Source: Actinomycetes bacterium
GTDB lineage: Bacteria > Actinomycetota > Acidimicrobiia > Acidimicrobiales > Ilumatobacteraceae
NCBI GenBank assembly: GCA_025360105.1
Contig: JANYCT010000040.1
Location: 124,001 to 188,000 of the forward strand
Direction of reading: 5' to 3'
DNA length: 64,000 bases
The first letter of the stretch is position 1, and the number at the start of each line of letters is the position of its first letter. The translations under genes were made by a program, and so were the position numbers. Under the pieces are notes generated by a model. That model was given only the letters and a program-made list of their open reading frames with translations, did not search any database and was not told the origin of the DNA. Positions 25,847 to 35,043 of the stretch are shown in pieces.

Positions 25847-26092
25847 TTACGGCTCGATGAAAATGCACTCGCCGGGGCATTCCTCGGCGGACTCGATGAC
25901 GGCGTCGAGTTGGCCGTCGGGAATGTTGGCCATGCCGTCTGCGCCCTGCGCATTGCCTTTGGCTGTTGCGTAGATCGTGGCACCTTCGCGCACATACGCC
26001 AGGCCATCATCGAGCAACGTAAAGACGTCGGGGGCGATCTCTTCGCAGAGTCCGTCGCCGGTGCACAGATCTTGATCGATCCAGACCTTCAT
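25847..26092 (-). CDS. Small ferredoxin, [3Fe-4S]/[4Fe-4S] type
   Basis: An 81-residue ferredoxin with 'DLCTGDGLCEEIAPDVF' near the N-terminus (Cys-x5-Cys) and 'EECPGECIFIE' near the C-terminus. This is the single-cluster type that often serves P450s or other reductases in actinobacteria. No redox partner lies beside it. The frame extends 14 codons, but ATG 26092 begins the standard family N-terminus 'MKVWIDQDLC' and has GAAGGAGA 12 nt upstream. It is divergent from mpa across 147 nt. Confidence 0.88.
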   Translation of the reverse strand: MKVWIDQDLCTGDGLCEEIAPDVFTLLDDGLAYVREGATIYATAKGNAQGADGMANIPDGQLDAVIESAEECPGECIFIEP

Positions 26093-26187
26093 GATGTATG
26101 TGTCTCCTTCGGAGGCTGAGAAAGAAGGCTTCAAAAGCAGTGGCTACTGTACACGCGGCCACCCCAAATAATCATGTTTGTACAAGC

Positions 26188-26232
26188 CTGACCACGAGTC
26201 ACCATTGCGTGTAGCTTCAAGGGATTAGGAGG
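26188..26232 (+). promoter_or_regulatory. mpa promoter and ribosome binding site
   Basis: A possible promoter has a -35-like CTGACC (26188-26193), 18 nt, then -10 TAGCTT (26212-26217). AGGAGG (26227-26232) lies 7 nt before GTG 26240. Unlike most first genes here, mpa thus has a leader and a strong ribosome binding site. Confidence 0.45.
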
Positions 26233-26239
26233 TGCGTAC

Positions 26240-27955
26240 GTGACCGCAGCAGACGACGAGACCGCCGATGTGCTTCGGGCCGAGGTCATCGTGCTCGAGG
26301 AGGAGATCACCCATCTCCGTCACAAACTTGCCGACTCTCCAAAACGCATGCGCGCGCTCGAGGATCGGCTGCTCGAAACAAAGGGTCAGCTGGCCCATCT
26401 GACATCGCAGAACGAAAAGCTGAGCTACACACTGCGCGAGGCACGTGAGCACATTGCATCGCTGCGCGAGGAGGTCGACAAACTCACCCAGCCGCCATCG
26501 GCGTACGGAGTCGTCGTCGGCAAAAACGGCGATGGCACTGTCGACGTTCAGTCCAGCGGGCGCAAAATGCGCGTCACCTTGCATCCCGAGATCGACCACG
26601 ACGCACTCGAACGTGGATCCGAAGTCGTGCTCAACGAAAGCTTCAACGTCATCATGGCCCGCCAATCAGACAGCACGGGCGAAGTTGTGACGATCAAGGA
26701 GATCCTCGAAGACGGCGTTCGAGCCCTCGTGGTCGGACGCGCCGATGAGGAACGCATTTGCGAGCTCGCTGACGCGATTCGGGGGACGCACCTTCGACCG
26801 GGCGACTCGCTGCGGATGGACCCGCGCACCAATTTGCTGCTCGAGAAGCTCGCCCGGCCCGAGGTCGAGGATCTCCTCCTCGAAGAGGTTCCCGATATCT
26901 CCTACGCCGACATCGGTGGACTCGACACCCAGATCGAACAGATCGCCGACGCTGTCGAATTGCCCTATCTGTATCAAGAACTCTTCGCCGAGCACCGCTT
27001 ACCCGCGCCCAAGGGCATCCTGCTCTATGGGCCTCCTGGCTGCGGCAAAACGCTCATTGCGAAGGCAGTTGCCAACAGCCTGGCCAAAAAAGTGGCTGCC
27101 TCAACCGGGGGCGAGAAGGGTCGCAGCTACTTCATCAACATTAAGGGCCCAGAGCTGCTCAACAAGTACGTGGGCGAGACTGAGCGCCAGATTCGACTGG
27201 TGTTCCAGCGAGCCCGCGAAAAGAGCGAGGAGGGCTGGCCCGTCATCGTGTTCTTCGACGAGATGGACAGCATGTTCCGAACCCGTGGATCGGGCATCAG
27301 CTCCGACATGGAAAGCACGATCGTGCCCCAATTGCTCGCCGAGATAGATGGCGTCGAAGGTCTCCGCAACGTGATCGTCATCGGCGCAACGAACCGCGAG
27401 GATTTGATCGATCCGGCCATTCTGCGACCCGGACGCCTCGACGTGAAGATCAAGATCGAGCGCCCGAACGAGGTCGCTGCACAGCAGATCTTTGCGCAGT
27501 ACCTCAACGATGAGATCCCTATCGCCGCCGGCGAGCAGGTGCCCGCCATGATCGAGCGCACAGTCGACGAGATGTACCGCGACGACGAGGCCAATCGCTT
27601 CCTCGAAGTCACGTACCAAAACGGTGATAAGGAAATCCTGTACTACAAAGACTTTGCGTCGGGAGCGATGATCGAAAACATCGTCCGACGAGCCAAGAAG
27701 CTTGCGATCAAGCGGCTCATCGCCGGCGGGGCCAAGGGTGTGAGCACTCAGGATCTGCTCGACTCGATCAAGCAGGAATACAAAGAGCACGAGGACCTGC
27801 CGAACACCACCAACCCCGACGACTGGGCCAAGATCAGTGGCAAAAAGGGCGAGCGCATTGTGTTCATTCGCACCCTGGTCAACGAGGGCCGCGCCGCCGC
27901 CGATCTCGCCGGTGGGCGAGCGATAGAACGTGTGGGCACAGGGCAGTACCTGTAG
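26240..27955 (+). CDS. mpa: Proteasome-associated AAA+ ATPase Mpa/ARC
   Basis: A 571-residue hexameric ATPase that unfolds pupylated proteins and feeds them into the 20S proteasome. It has an N-terminal coiled coil that binds Pup (residues ~15-80), OB domains (~85-210), and an AAA+ module with Walker A GPPGCGKT at 264-271 and Walker B 'VIVFFDEMD' at 335-343. The C-terminal residues GQYL are the proteasome-docking tail. The length is close to that of mycobacterial Mpa. It heads mpa-dop-pup-prcB-prcA, although dop has its own promoter-like box. Confidence 0.97.
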   Translation: MTAADDETADVLRAEVIVLEEEITHLRHKLADSPKRMRALEDRLLETKGQLAHLTSQNEKLSYTLREAREHIASLREEVDKLTQPPSAYGVVVGKNGDGTVDVQSSGRKMRVTLHPEIDHDALERGSEVVLNESFNVIMARQSDSTGEVVTIKEILEDGVRALVVGRADEERICELADAIRGTHLRPGDSLRMDPRTNLLLEKLARPEVEDLLLEEVPDISYADIGGLDTQIEQIADAVELPYLYQELFAEHRLPAPKGILLYGPPGCGKTLIAKAVANSLAKKVAASTGGEKGRSYFINIKGPELLNKYVGETERQIRLVFQRAREKSEEGWPVIVFFDEMDSMFRTRGSGISSDMESTIVPQLLAEIDGVEGLRNVIVIGATNREDLIDPAILRPGRLDVKIKIERPNEVAAQQIFAQYLNDEIPIAAGEQVPAMIERTVDEMYRDDEANRFLEVTYQNGDKEILYYKDFASGAMIENIVRRAKKLAIKRLIAGGAKGVSTQDLLDSIKQEYKEHEDLPNTTNPDDWAKISGKKGERIVFIRTLVNEGRAAADLAGGRAIERVGTGQYL

Positions 27956-27966
27956 CCCCCGGGCGC

Positions 27967-27972
27967 TATGGT
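27967..27972 (+). promoter_or_regulatory. -10 box of dop (leaderless type)
   Basis: TATGGT is followed by 6 nt and ATG 27979, with no ribosome binding site. Confidence 0.55.
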
Positions 27973-27978
27973 CGGATC

Positions 27979-29463
27979 ATGGCCATCGCCAAGGTATGCG
28001 GCATCGAGACCGAGTACGGCATTCAGGTTCGAGGCGCGGAGTCGAACCCGGTGGCAGCATCAAGTGTGCTGATTAACGCGTACGTCAGCGGCGTGCTGCG
28101 CACGGTGGGTTGGGACTTTCACGATGAGCATCCCGGCCACGACGCCAGGGGATTCAACCTCGAGGACGTCTTCGCCCCTGAGGTCGACTCTCAACTCGTC
28201 AACACTGTGCTCACGAATGGTGCGCGCTACTACGTCGATCACGCCCACCCCGAGATCTCGACCCCCGAATGTGTAAACGCGCTCGAGGTCGTGCGTTTCG
28301 ATCGAGCTGGCGAGGAGATCGTCAGAGCCAGCATGCATGCCGCACGGCGGCTGCTGAACGATGGCAGCGAGATCGTCACTTACAAGAACAACTCCGACGG
28401 CAAGGGCAATAGCTACGGCTGCCACGAGAACTATCTCGTCGACCGCGCCACCCCATTCGGCCGCATCGTCAGTCAGATCACCCCACATTTCGTGTCGCGC
28501 CAGGTGTATTGCGGGGCGGGCAAGGTCGGTACCGAATTCTCGGGAACGTCGTCGAAGACGGTGCCCTACCAGCTCAGCCAACGGGCCGACTTCTTCGAAG
28601 AGGAAGTGGGTCTCGAGACCACGCTCAAGCGACCCATCGTCAACACGCGCGACGAACCGCATTGCGACGCGCAGAAGTATCGCCGACTGCATGTGATCGT
28701 GGGCGACGCCAACATGAGCGAGGTGGCGACGTATCTCAAGGTGGGAACCTCGGCCATCGTGCTTGCGATGATCGAAGACGATGAGGTCGGCACCGATCTC
28801 ACTCTTGCGAACCCGGTGTCGGCCATACGCCAGATCAGTCACGACCCTTCGCTCAACCGAACCGTGCTGTTGCGCGATGGGCGCCGGGTGACAGCGCTCG
28901 AACTGCAATGGTCGCTGCTCGAGCGTGCCAAGAAATACGAGCGATCGCATGGTCTTGCCTGCGTGGGCGAGCCGGTCGGCGCAGATGTGCTCGTGCGGTG
29001 GGAAGCCGTGCTCACCGGACTCGAAGGTGACCACCAATCCGTTGCACATTGGGTCGATTGGGTGGCCAAGAAGCGGCTGATCGACGCATTTGCTGAACGT
29101 CACAACCTCCGGCAGGGCGACGCCAAACTCAAAGCGCTCGATCTGCAATACCACGACATGCGCGCTGATCGCTGCCTCGCCACCAAACTAGGACTCGAGA
29201 CGCTCGTCAGCAGCGACGAGGTGCGGATGGCAATGACCGAACCGCCCGTCACTACGAGAGCCTACTTTCGCGGCAAGTGCCTGCAGCGCTGGCCCGACGA
29301 CATCGTTGCTGCCAACTGGGACTCGATGGTGTTCGACGTGGGTCGAGATCCGCTGCGACGGGTTCCGATGATGGAACCTCTTCGTGGCACCGCAGAACAC
29401 GTTGGCCAACTGTTGGACGAGTGCACCACGGCGGCAGAGTTGTTGATGCGTTTGGACTCGTAG
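27979..29463 (+). CDS. dop: Pup deamidase/depupylase Dop
   Basis: A 494-residue carboxylate-amine-ligase-fold enzyme that hydrolyses the Pup-lysine isopeptide bond and, where needed, deamidates Pup's C-terminal Gln. It shows the Dop N-terminus 'VCGIETEYGIQVRGAESNPVAASSVLINAYV', an ATP-site 'YVDHAHPEISTPEC' and '[18 protein letters not shown]'. It is longer than PafA and differs at the N-terminus. In this genome Pup already ends in Glu, so Dop is probably needed only for depupylation. ATG follows a TATGGT box by 6 nt. Confidence 0.96.
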   Translation: MAIAKVCGIETEYGIQVRGAESNPVAASSVLINAYVSGVLRTVGWDFHDEHPGHDARGFNLEDVFAPEVDSQLVNTVLTNGARYYVDHAHPEISTPECVNALEVVRFDRAGEEIVRASMHAARRLLNDGSEIVTYKNNSDGKGNSYGCHENYLVDRATPFGRIVSQITPHFVSRQVYCGAGKVGTEFSGTSSKTVPYQLSQRADFFEEEVGLETTLKRPIVNTRDEPHCDAQKYRRLHVIVGDANMSEVATYLKVGTSAIVLAMIEDDEVGTDLTLANPVSAIRQISHDPSLNRTVLLRDGRRVTALELQWSLLERAKKYERSHGLACVGEPVGADVLVRWEAVLTGLEGDHQSVAHWVDWVAKKRLIDAFAERHNLRQGDAKLKALDLQYHDMRADRCLATKLGLETLVSSDEVRMAMTEPPVTTRAYFRGKCLQRWPDDIVAANWDSMVFDVGRDPLRRVPMMEPLRGTAEHVGQLLDECTTAAELLMRLDS

Positions 29464-29518
29464 GCTGAGCGCACAGTTACTGGCATGATGATCCCACGAC
29501 GAGGGTAGGAACCACCGC

Positions 29519-29713
29519 ATGACCGAGCGCACACAAAAGCAGAAGCCCACCCCATCTCGTACCGACGAGACGGTGGAGCAAGCACCCGCAAGCGCGCCCC
29601 AGGGCGAGAAGCTCAAAGCAGAACTCGACGACCTCCTTGATGAGATCGATGAGGTGCTCGAGACGAACGCCGAGGATTTTGTGAAGAGTTACGTGCAAAA
29701 GGGCGGCGAGTAG
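29519..29713 (+). CDS. pup: Prokaryotic ubiquitin-like protein Pup (Glu-ended)
   Basis: A 64-residue disordered protein tag, ligated through its C-terminal Glu to substrate lysines. The N-terminal half is polar. The C-terminal helix region '[29 protein letters not shown]' contains the Mpa-binding segment. It ends in GGE, not the GGQ of mycobacteria, so no deamidation is required. It lies 55 nt after dop and 4 nt before prcB, with AGGA 9 nt upstream of its ATG. Confidence 0.97.
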   Translation: MTERTQKQKPTPSRTDETVEQAPASAPQGEKLKAELDDLLDEIDEVLETNAEDFVKSYVQKGGE

Positions 29714-29717
29714 TCGG

Positions 29718-30506
29718 ATGTCGATGCCGTTTTTCACGCCGGGCGACGACCCGGGATCGAGCTTTCCCGAACTGCTGCGGCGGGTCGGATTGAACACAAC
29801 TCTGCCAACTTCCGGCACCATCGATCTCGGGGTTCCACACGCGACCACATGCGTCGCTTTGCGCTACGCCGATGGAGTGATCATGGCGGGCGACCGCCGC
29901 GCGACGAGCGGCAATCTCATCAGCCACCGCAGCATGGAAAAAGTGGTGCAGGCCGACAAGTTCAGCGGTGTGGCCATCGCCGGTGCGGCCGGACCAGCGA
30001 TGGAGATGATCAAGTTGTTCCAGTTGCAACTCGAACACTACGAAAAGGTCGAGGGCACATTCCTCAGCCTCGAGGGCAAGGCGAATCAGTTGTCGACGAT
30101 GGTGCGCAGCAACCTGCCCGCAGCGATGCAGGGCATGGTGGTCGTTCCGATCTTCGGCGGATTCGATTTGCTGCGAGTCTCCGGGCGGTTGTGGAATTAC
30201 GACGTCACGGGCGGGCGCTACGAGGAGCAGGAATTCGTGGCCACCGGATCTGGCAGCTTGCACGCCGGAACCGTGATCAAGATCGCACACCGCCCACAAA
30301 TGACCCGCGACGATGCGCTGAACCTCGCCTGTCGAGCGTTGTGGGAGGCTGCTGATGCCGACTCCGCCACGGGCGGGCCGGACATCTTGCGCGGCATCTA
30401 TCCCGTGGTGGCCACCATTACCGCCCAGGGTTGGCAGCGCGTGGCCGACGACGACCTCGCTGCCCGCTACACCACTATCGCCGCCGAAATGAGGTCACGC
30501 ACATGA
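29718..30506 (+). CDS. prcB: 20S proteasome beta subunit PrcB
   Basis: A 262-residue N-terminal-nucleophile protease subunit. After a propeptide of about 42 residues the mature protein should start at Thr43 in 'VPHATTCVALRYADGVIMAGDRRAT'. The residue before the nucleophile is Ala, where most beta subunits have Gly. 'GFDLLRVSGRLWNYD' and 'ATGSGSLHAGTVIK' are family signatures. Four beta... alpha rings form the barrel with PrcA. ATG 29718 and ATG 29724 are both possible. It overlaps prcA by 4 nt. Confidence 0.96.
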   Translation: MSMPFFTPGDDPGSSFPELLRRVGLNTTLPTSGTIDLGVPHATTCVALRYADGVIMAGDRRATSGNLISHRSMEKVVQADKFSGVAIAGAAGPAMEMIKLFQLQLEHYEKVEGTFLSLEGKANQLSTMVRSNLPAAMQGMVVVPIFGGFDLLRVSGRLWNYDVTGGRYEEQEFVATGSGSLHAGTVIKIAHRPQMTRDDALNLACRALWEAADADSATGGPDILRGIYPVVATITAQGWQRVADDDLAARYTTIAAEMRSRT

Positions 30507-31183
30507 GCATGCCGTACTACGTGGCACCGGAACAGATCATGAAAGATCGCGCCGATTACGCACGCAAGGGCATCGCCCGTGGCCGGGCGATGGTCGCACT
30601 TCGGTACGACAATGGCATCGCGCTCGTTGCGGAGAATCCGTCGAACACGCTGCGCAAGATCAGCGAGATCTACGACCGTATTGCTTTTGCCGGTGTCGGC
30701 AAATACAACGAATTCGACCAACTTCGCGTCGCGGGAGTTCGCGCCGCCGATCTGAAGGGCTTCCAATACAGTCGTGACGATGTCGACGCGCGCAGCCTCG
30801 CCAATGGCTATGCGCAGATGCTCGGACAGATTTTCACCCACGAGATGAAGCCGATGGAGGTGGAGATACTCGTTGCCGAGGTCGCCCATGACGATGTGTC
30901 CGATCAGCTCTTCCACATCCTCTACGACGGTACGGTCATGGACGAGCGCCGTTTCAGTGTGCTCGGAGGCGATGCCGACGCGATCTCGGCACGGCTCAAC
31001 GGGTCATGGACAGAAGGACTCTCATTACAAGCGGCATTGCACGCGGCCGTTGCCGCGCTCGCTGGCGAAGATCGTGAGCTCACGGCCGACGACCTCGAGG
31101 TGGCCGTGCTGTCACGTACCAACGGTCGGCGTTGCTTCAAACGCCTCGACGATGCCGAGGTCGGCGCGCACCTCGGCGCGTAG
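30503..31183 (+). CDS. prcA: 20S proteasome alpha subunit PrcA
   Basis: A 226-residue subunit of the outer rings, which gate the chamber and bind the Mpa tail. It carries the alpha-type N-terminus 'MPYYVAPEQIMKDRADYARKGIARGRAMVALRY', 'NTLRKISEIYDRIAFAGVGKYNEFDQLR' shortened here as the family's 'IAFAGVGKYNEFD' motif, and no processed Thr. Its ATG overlaps the prcB stop (ATGA). The 5-oxoprolinase-type gene pxpA starts 14 nt after it. Confidence 0.95.
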   Translation: MSMPYYVAPEQIMKDRADYARKGIARGRAMVALRYDNGIALVAENPSNTLRKISEIYDRIAFAGVGKYNEFDQLRVAGVRAADLKGFQYSRDDVDARSLANGYAQMLGQIFTHEMKPMEVEILVAEVAHDDVSDQLFHILYDGTVMDERRFSVLGGDADAISARLNGSWTEGLSLQAALHAAVAALAGEDRELTADDLEVAVLSRTNGRRCFKRLDDAEVGAHLGA

Positions 31184-31197
31184 ATGAGACGTTTTCC

Positions 31198-31968
31198 GTG
31201 AGCACCGCCAATCGGTCCATCGACCTCAACAGCGACCTCGGCGAGGGACTTGGTCAATGGCTGATGGGCGATGACGCTGCGCTCCTCGGCATCGTCAGCA
31301 GCGCCAACGTCGCATGTGGCTTTCACGCCGGCGACCCGAGCACGATGCGTCGAATCTGTGAACTCGCGACGAGTTCGGCAGTCATGGTCGGAGCCCATGT
31401 CGCGTACCCCGATCTGGCGGGCTTCGGCAGGCGCTTCATCGACATCGATCCCGCCGAATTACGCGATGCCGTCACGTATCAGATCGGCGCGCTCGAGGCG
31501 ATCGCCCGGTCCGTTGGCACTCGGGTGTCGTATGTGAAGCCACACGGGGCGCTCTATAACACGATCGTTCATCACGAAGCTCAGGCCGCGGCTGTTGTGC
31601 AGGGTGTTGTCGCATGTGGCGGCTTGCCGCTCATGGGCCTGGGTGGCTCCGCCGTGCTGCGCCTCGCGACCTCGGCCGGGCTGCGCACCGTGACCGAAGC
31701 ATTTGTCGATCGCGCATACAACCCTGACGGCACGTTGGTCTCTCGTCGCGTGCCCGGTGCGGTACTCCACGACGTGAGCGCCATCGTCGCGCGCACCATT
31801 CGCATGGTCACCGAGCGCAAGGTGATCGCGATCGAGGGCACCGAGATTCATCTCGGCTTCGAATCGCTGTGCGTACACGGCGACACCGCCGAGGCCGTTG
31901 CGATTGCCGGCGCGGTCCGCGATGGGCTTGCCGGTGCCGGTATCGCACTTGTGCCATTCGTGGTCTGA
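31198..31968 (+). CDS. pxpA: 5-oxoprolinase subunit A-type protein (LamB/YcsF family)
   Basis: A 256-residue LamB/YcsF-family protein. Signatures are 'SIDLNSDLGEGLGQW', 'ANVACGFHAGDPSTM', 'GAHVAYPDLAGFGRR' and 'YVKPHGALYNTIVHH'. PxpA is one subunit of the PxpABC 5-oxoproline hydrolase. PxpB and PxpC are not in the window, so the function may need partners elsewhere. GTG 31198 is chosen because it starts just before the conserved N-terminus; no clear ribosome binding site is seen. It sits between prcA and pafA, an unusual guest in the pupylation locus. Confidence 0.9.
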   Translation: MSTANRSIDLNSDLGEGLGQWLMGDDAALLGIVSSANVACGFHAGDPSTMRRICELATSSAVMVGAHVAYPDLAGFGRRFIDIDPAELRDAVTYQIGALEAIARSVGTRVSYVKPHGALYNTIVHHEAQAAAVVQGVVACGGLPLMGLGGSAVLRLATSAGLRTVTEAFVDRAYNPDGTLVSRRVPGAVLHDVSAIVARTIRMVTERKVIAIEGTEIHLGFESLCVHGDTAEAVAIAGAVRDGLAGAGIALVPFVV

Positions 31969-32023
31969 GGCACGATTCCGGCACAATCTCTTCCTCCAAC
32001 CGCGCCAGCCGAAGCTCGTTCGC

Positions 32024-32029
32024 TAGGTT
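32024..32029 (+). promoter_or_regulatory. -10 box of pafA (leaderless type)
   Basis: TAGGTT is followed by 6 nt and ATG 32036, with no ribosome binding site. Confidence 0.55.
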
Positions 32030-32035
32030 GGCGCC

Positions 32036-33394
32036 ATGGAGCGACGCATCTACGGACTCGAGAACGAGTACGGCGTCACGTGCACCTTGCGTGGCCAGCG
32101 CCGTCTCAGCCCCGACGAGGTCGCCCGGTACCTGTTCCGGCGTGTCGTCAGCTGGGGTCGCAGCAGCAACGTGTTTCTCCAGAACGGCGCACGGTTGTAT
32201 CTCGACGTTGGTTCGCACCCCGAGTACGCCACGCCCGAGTGCGACTCGCTCTACGACCTGGTCGTGCACGACAAAGCGGGGGAGCGCATCCTCGAGAGCT
32301 TGGTCGATTCGGCTGAGCAGCGCCTCCGAGAAGAGGGCATCCGCGGCACCATCTATCTGTTCAAGAACAACACCGACTCTGCGGGCAACAGCTACGGGTG
32401 CCACGAGAACTACCTCACCAGTCGGCGTGACGACCTTGGCCACTATGCCGAGGTGCTCATCCCGTTCTTGGTGAGCCGGCAGATTTACACGGGTGCCGGC
32501 AAGGTATTGCAAACCGCGCGCGGACCGGTGTACTCGATTGCGCAACGTGCCGAACACATCTGGGAGGGCGTTTCCTCGGCGACGACGCGCAGCCGGCCGA
32601 TCATCAACACGCGCGACGAGCCACACGCCGATGCCGAGAAGTACCGTCGTCTGCACGTGATCGTGGGCGACAGCAATATGAGCGAATACACCACCTTCGT
32701 CAAAGTCGGTGCGGCGGCGTGCATGTTGCGAATGGTCGAGGACCCGCAAGTGGTACTGCGCGATATGACCCTGGAGAATCCGATCCGGGCCATCCGCGAG
32801 ATCAGCCACGACATCACGTGTCGGCGCAAAGTGAAACTCGCAAACGGGCGCGAAGTCAGCGCACTCGACATCCAACGCGAATACCTCGACCGAGCGTTGC
32901 GCTATGCCGACACGAAGGGCTTCCCCCCGCTCGAACAACGCGCCCTCGAGATGTGGGAGCACTGTGTCAGCACCATCGAGAACGATCCGCTGAAACTTGA
33001 TCGCGAGGTTGATTGGGTGATCAAACACAAGCTCATCGAGGCCTATCGCGCCAAGCACGACCTCTCGCTCGGACATGCACAGGTGCAGCTGCTCGATCTG
33101 CAATACCACGACGTCAGCCGCACCCGCGGCGTGTTCTACAAGATGCAGGACCACGGCATGATCGAGCGCATGTGCAGCGACGAAGACATCGAGACTGCGG
33201 TGGATCAACCTCCCCAGACCACCCGGGCGCGCCTGCGCGGCGAGTTCATCAAGCGGGCCAAGGAGCGCAAACGCGACTACACCGTCGATTGGGTGCACCT
33301 CAAACTGAACGATCAGGCACAGCGCACCGTGCTGTGCAAGGACCCGTTCAAGAGCCGTGACGAGCGAGTCGAGAAACTGATTGCGTCACTCTGA
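32036..33394 (+). CDS. pafA: Pup-protein ligase PafA
   Basis: A 452-residue ATP-dependent ligase that joins the C-terminal Glu of Pup to substrate lysines. It shows the PafA N-terminus '[17 protein letters not shown]', '[17 protein letters not shown]' and '[17 protein letters not shown]', homologous to Dop but without the Dop N-terminal insertion. It has its own leaderless-type promoter, separated from prcA by pxpA. The WYL-domain regulators PafB and PafC, which follow pafA in mycobacteria, are not found here; lepB follows instead. Confidence 0.97.
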   Translation: MERRIYGLENEYGVTCTLRGQRRLSPDEVARYLFRRVVSWGRSSNVFLQNGARLYLDVGSHPEYATPECDSLYDLVVHDKAGERILESLVDSAEQRLREEGIRGTIYLFKNNTDSAGNSYGCHENYLTSRRDDLGHYAEVLIPFLVSRQIYTGAGKVLQTARGPVYSIAQRAEHIWEGVSSATTRSRPIINTRDEPHADAEKYRRLHVIVGDSNMSEYTTFVKVGAAACMLRMVEDPQVVLRDMTLENPIRAIREISHDITCRRKVKLANGREVSALDIQREYLDRALRYADTKGFPPLEQRALEMWEHCVSTIENDPLKLDREVDWVIKHKLIEAYRAKHDLSLGHAQVQLLDLQYHDVSRTRGVFYKMQDHGMIERMCSDEDIETAVDQPPQTTRARLRGEFIKRAKERKRDYTVDWVHLKLNDQAQRTVLCKDPFKSRDERVEKLIASL

Positions 33395-33423
33395 CGTGCC
33401 GCCACTCTGGGGTCATCAACGGA

Positions 33424-33429
33424 TACCGT
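33424..33429 (+). promoter_or_regulatory. -10 box of lepB (very short leader)
   Basis: TACCGT is followed by 9 nt and ATG 33439. The transcript would have a leader of 0-3 nt. Confidence 0.4.
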
Positions 33430-33438
33430 AGGGCCTCC

Positions 33439-34173
33439 ATGACCACTGACGAGTCCCCCGTAGGCGCCAGCGAGTACACCGGCATCGCCGAATCGACCGC
33501 TGCTGACGCGCGCTTCGTGAACACCGGGAACGCCTCGTCAGAGTCCAGCACGCTGGTTTTCGACGAGGCAACTGCCACCGGCACCGACACCGGCACCGAC
33601 ACCGACACCGACAATACCGTCGTCGCCCCAGCATCGAAGAAGAGCTTCTCAAAGGCGGCTCGCGAGTGGTTGCTCGTCATCGTCATCGCTATCACTGCAG
33701 CGATCCTGATGAAGGTCTACGTCGTTCAGCAGTTCTACGTATCCGGACACTCGATGGACACCACGCTGCACGATTTTGATCGCGTGCTCGTCAACAAACT
33801 CTCCTATCGCCTGCACGACCCTCGTCGCGGCGACATCGTCGTGCTTGAAGAGGCCCAGGGGCTCACCCAACGCGACCTGATCAAGCGTGTCATTGGCCTG
33901 CCCGGAGAAACCATCGCGATCCGAAGCTGCGTCGTGACCATCAACGACAAGGTACTCAGCGAGCCCTACCTCGATCCCCGTGTGGTCACCCCGAACAACT
34001 GTGGCGGAGACCTCGATCCGGTCACCGTCACGCCTCATCACGTGTTCGTCATGGGTGACAATCGCCCCGGGTCTGGCGACAGCCGTGGACCGCTTGGGCA
34101 GGTCGATTACAACCAAATCGTCGGTCGCGCATTCGTGGTCATCTGGCCGAAGTCGGACTGGAAGTGGCTGTAG
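33439..34173 (+). CDS. lepB: Signal peptidase I
   Basis: A 244-residue membrane serine protease that removes signal peptides from exported proteins. A disordered cytoplasmic N-terminus of about 75 residues contains a Gly/Thr-Asp repeat ('GTDTGTDTDTDN'). One membrane segment follows ('WLLVIVIAITAAILMKVYVV'). The catalytic Ser105 is in 'VSGHSMDTTL' and Lys149 in 'RDLIKRVIGLPGE'. 'HHVFVMGDNRPGSGDSR' is the family box E. The Tat export genes are close by, which fits an export neighbourhood. Confidence 0.95.
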   Translation: MTTDESPVGASEYTGIAESTAADARFVNTGNASSESSTLVFDEATATGTDTGTDTDTDNTVVAPASKKSFSKAAREWLLVIVIAITAAILMKVYVVQQFYVSGHSMDTTLHDFDRVLVNKLSYRLHDPRRGDIVVLEEAQGLTQRDLIKRVIGLPGETIAIRSCVVTINDKVLSEPYLDPRVVTPNNCGGDLDPVTVTPHHVFVMGDNRPGSGDSRGPLGQVDYNQIVGRAFVVIWPKSDWKWL

Positions 34174-34222
34174 GCCTACCGACACGAGGTGGTTGACTCT
34201 CCGCTTCGATCCCCAGCTCCGA

Positions 34223-34954
34223 TTACAGCATCGGTGCACCGAGCTCAGCCCGATAGGACTCCATCATCCGATCGACCCAATCGCTGTGGACGCCATCGAT
34301 ACCCATGCGTAGGACTGGGCGCAGTACGTGCTCGTATTGGAGATCCCACGCAATGGCGCACAGACCGAAGCGGTGCACCAACGAGACGAGGCCACCGTTC
34401 CAGTCGCTGTAATGCATGTTCACGGCGTGGATACCCTCACTCGCCAAGGTTGCGGCACGGCGCTCCGGTCCTTCTTTGATTCGCACGAGGCGCGTCGAGT
34501 CAACGAGTTTTGCGCCGTCGAGGTGGGCGCGCAGCGAGAGCAGATTCTGCCAAACGGGATCGCAGAGCCACAGACGAGCCATGAGCTCGGGAGCGACTTC
34601 GCGCACCACGCGGAGCACCGCCAGACCGGCGTTCGGGTCTTTGAGGTCGAGCGACAAGTGGTAGCCCGTACCGCATTGGTCGATCAACTCCGTGAGGGCG
34701 GGGATGAAGGATGGGAGCTGCGATCGTCGCAATTCGCCGATTGGACGCTTGCCGAAGCGCCGGCGAACGAACCCGTCGTGCTCGAGCACGGGAATGCCGT
34801 CAGCGGTGAGCCACACATCGCTCTCCAGACCGGTGGCGCCCAGTCTGAGCCCGAGCGCGAAGGCGTCGAGGGTGTTCTCGGGCGCGTGTGCTCGTCCGCC
34901 GCGATGGGCGAATGCAATCGGATGGTCAAGCAGAGAGGGCAGTCGCTGTTGCAT
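34223..34954 (-). CDS. Glycerophosphodiester phosphodiesterase
   Basis: A 243-residue GDPD-family TIM-barrel enzyme that splits glycerophosphodiesters into glycerol 3-phosphate and an alcohol. The catalytic and metal motifs are 'AHRGGRAHAPENTLDAF' (HRG...ENT), 'LESDVWLTADGIPVLEHDGFVRR' and 'LSLDLKDP'. No signal peptide is present, so it is probably cytosolic. It is the only reverse gene between lepB and tatB. The ATG is preceded by AATAGGA as a weak ribosome binding site. Confidence 0.92.
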   Translation of the reverse strand: MQQRLPSLLDHPIAFAHRGGRAHAPENTLDAFALGLRLGATGLESDVWLTADGIPVLEHDGFVRRRFGKRPIGELRRSQLPSFIPALTELIDQCGTGYHLSLDLKDPNAGLAVLRVVREVAPELMARLWLCDPVWQNLLSLRAHLDGAKLVDSTRLVRIKEGPERRAATLASEGIHAVNMHYSDWNGGLVSLVHRFGLCAIAWDLQYEHVLRPVLRMGIDGVHSDWVDRMMESYRAELGAPML

Positions 34955-35030
34955 CGGGTCCTATTGTGGCAGGCGTAACGGCGACACGCGTCTGCGCTCT
35001 GACTGCCCTCGCTTGCGACCAATCTGGTCG

Positions 35031-35036
35031 TAGACT
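35031..35036 (+). promoter_or_regulatory. -10 box of tat operon (leaderless type)
   Basis: TAGACT is followed by 7 nt and GTG 35044. It fixes the start within a longer open frame. Confidence 0.55.
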
Positions 35037-35043
35037 CGCCAAC

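Noticed and set aside
31808-33298. 496-codon reverse open frame opposite pafA
   Set aside because: It is the antisense shadow of pafA and pxpA, has no recognisable domain, and mirrors a similar reverse frame opposite dop.
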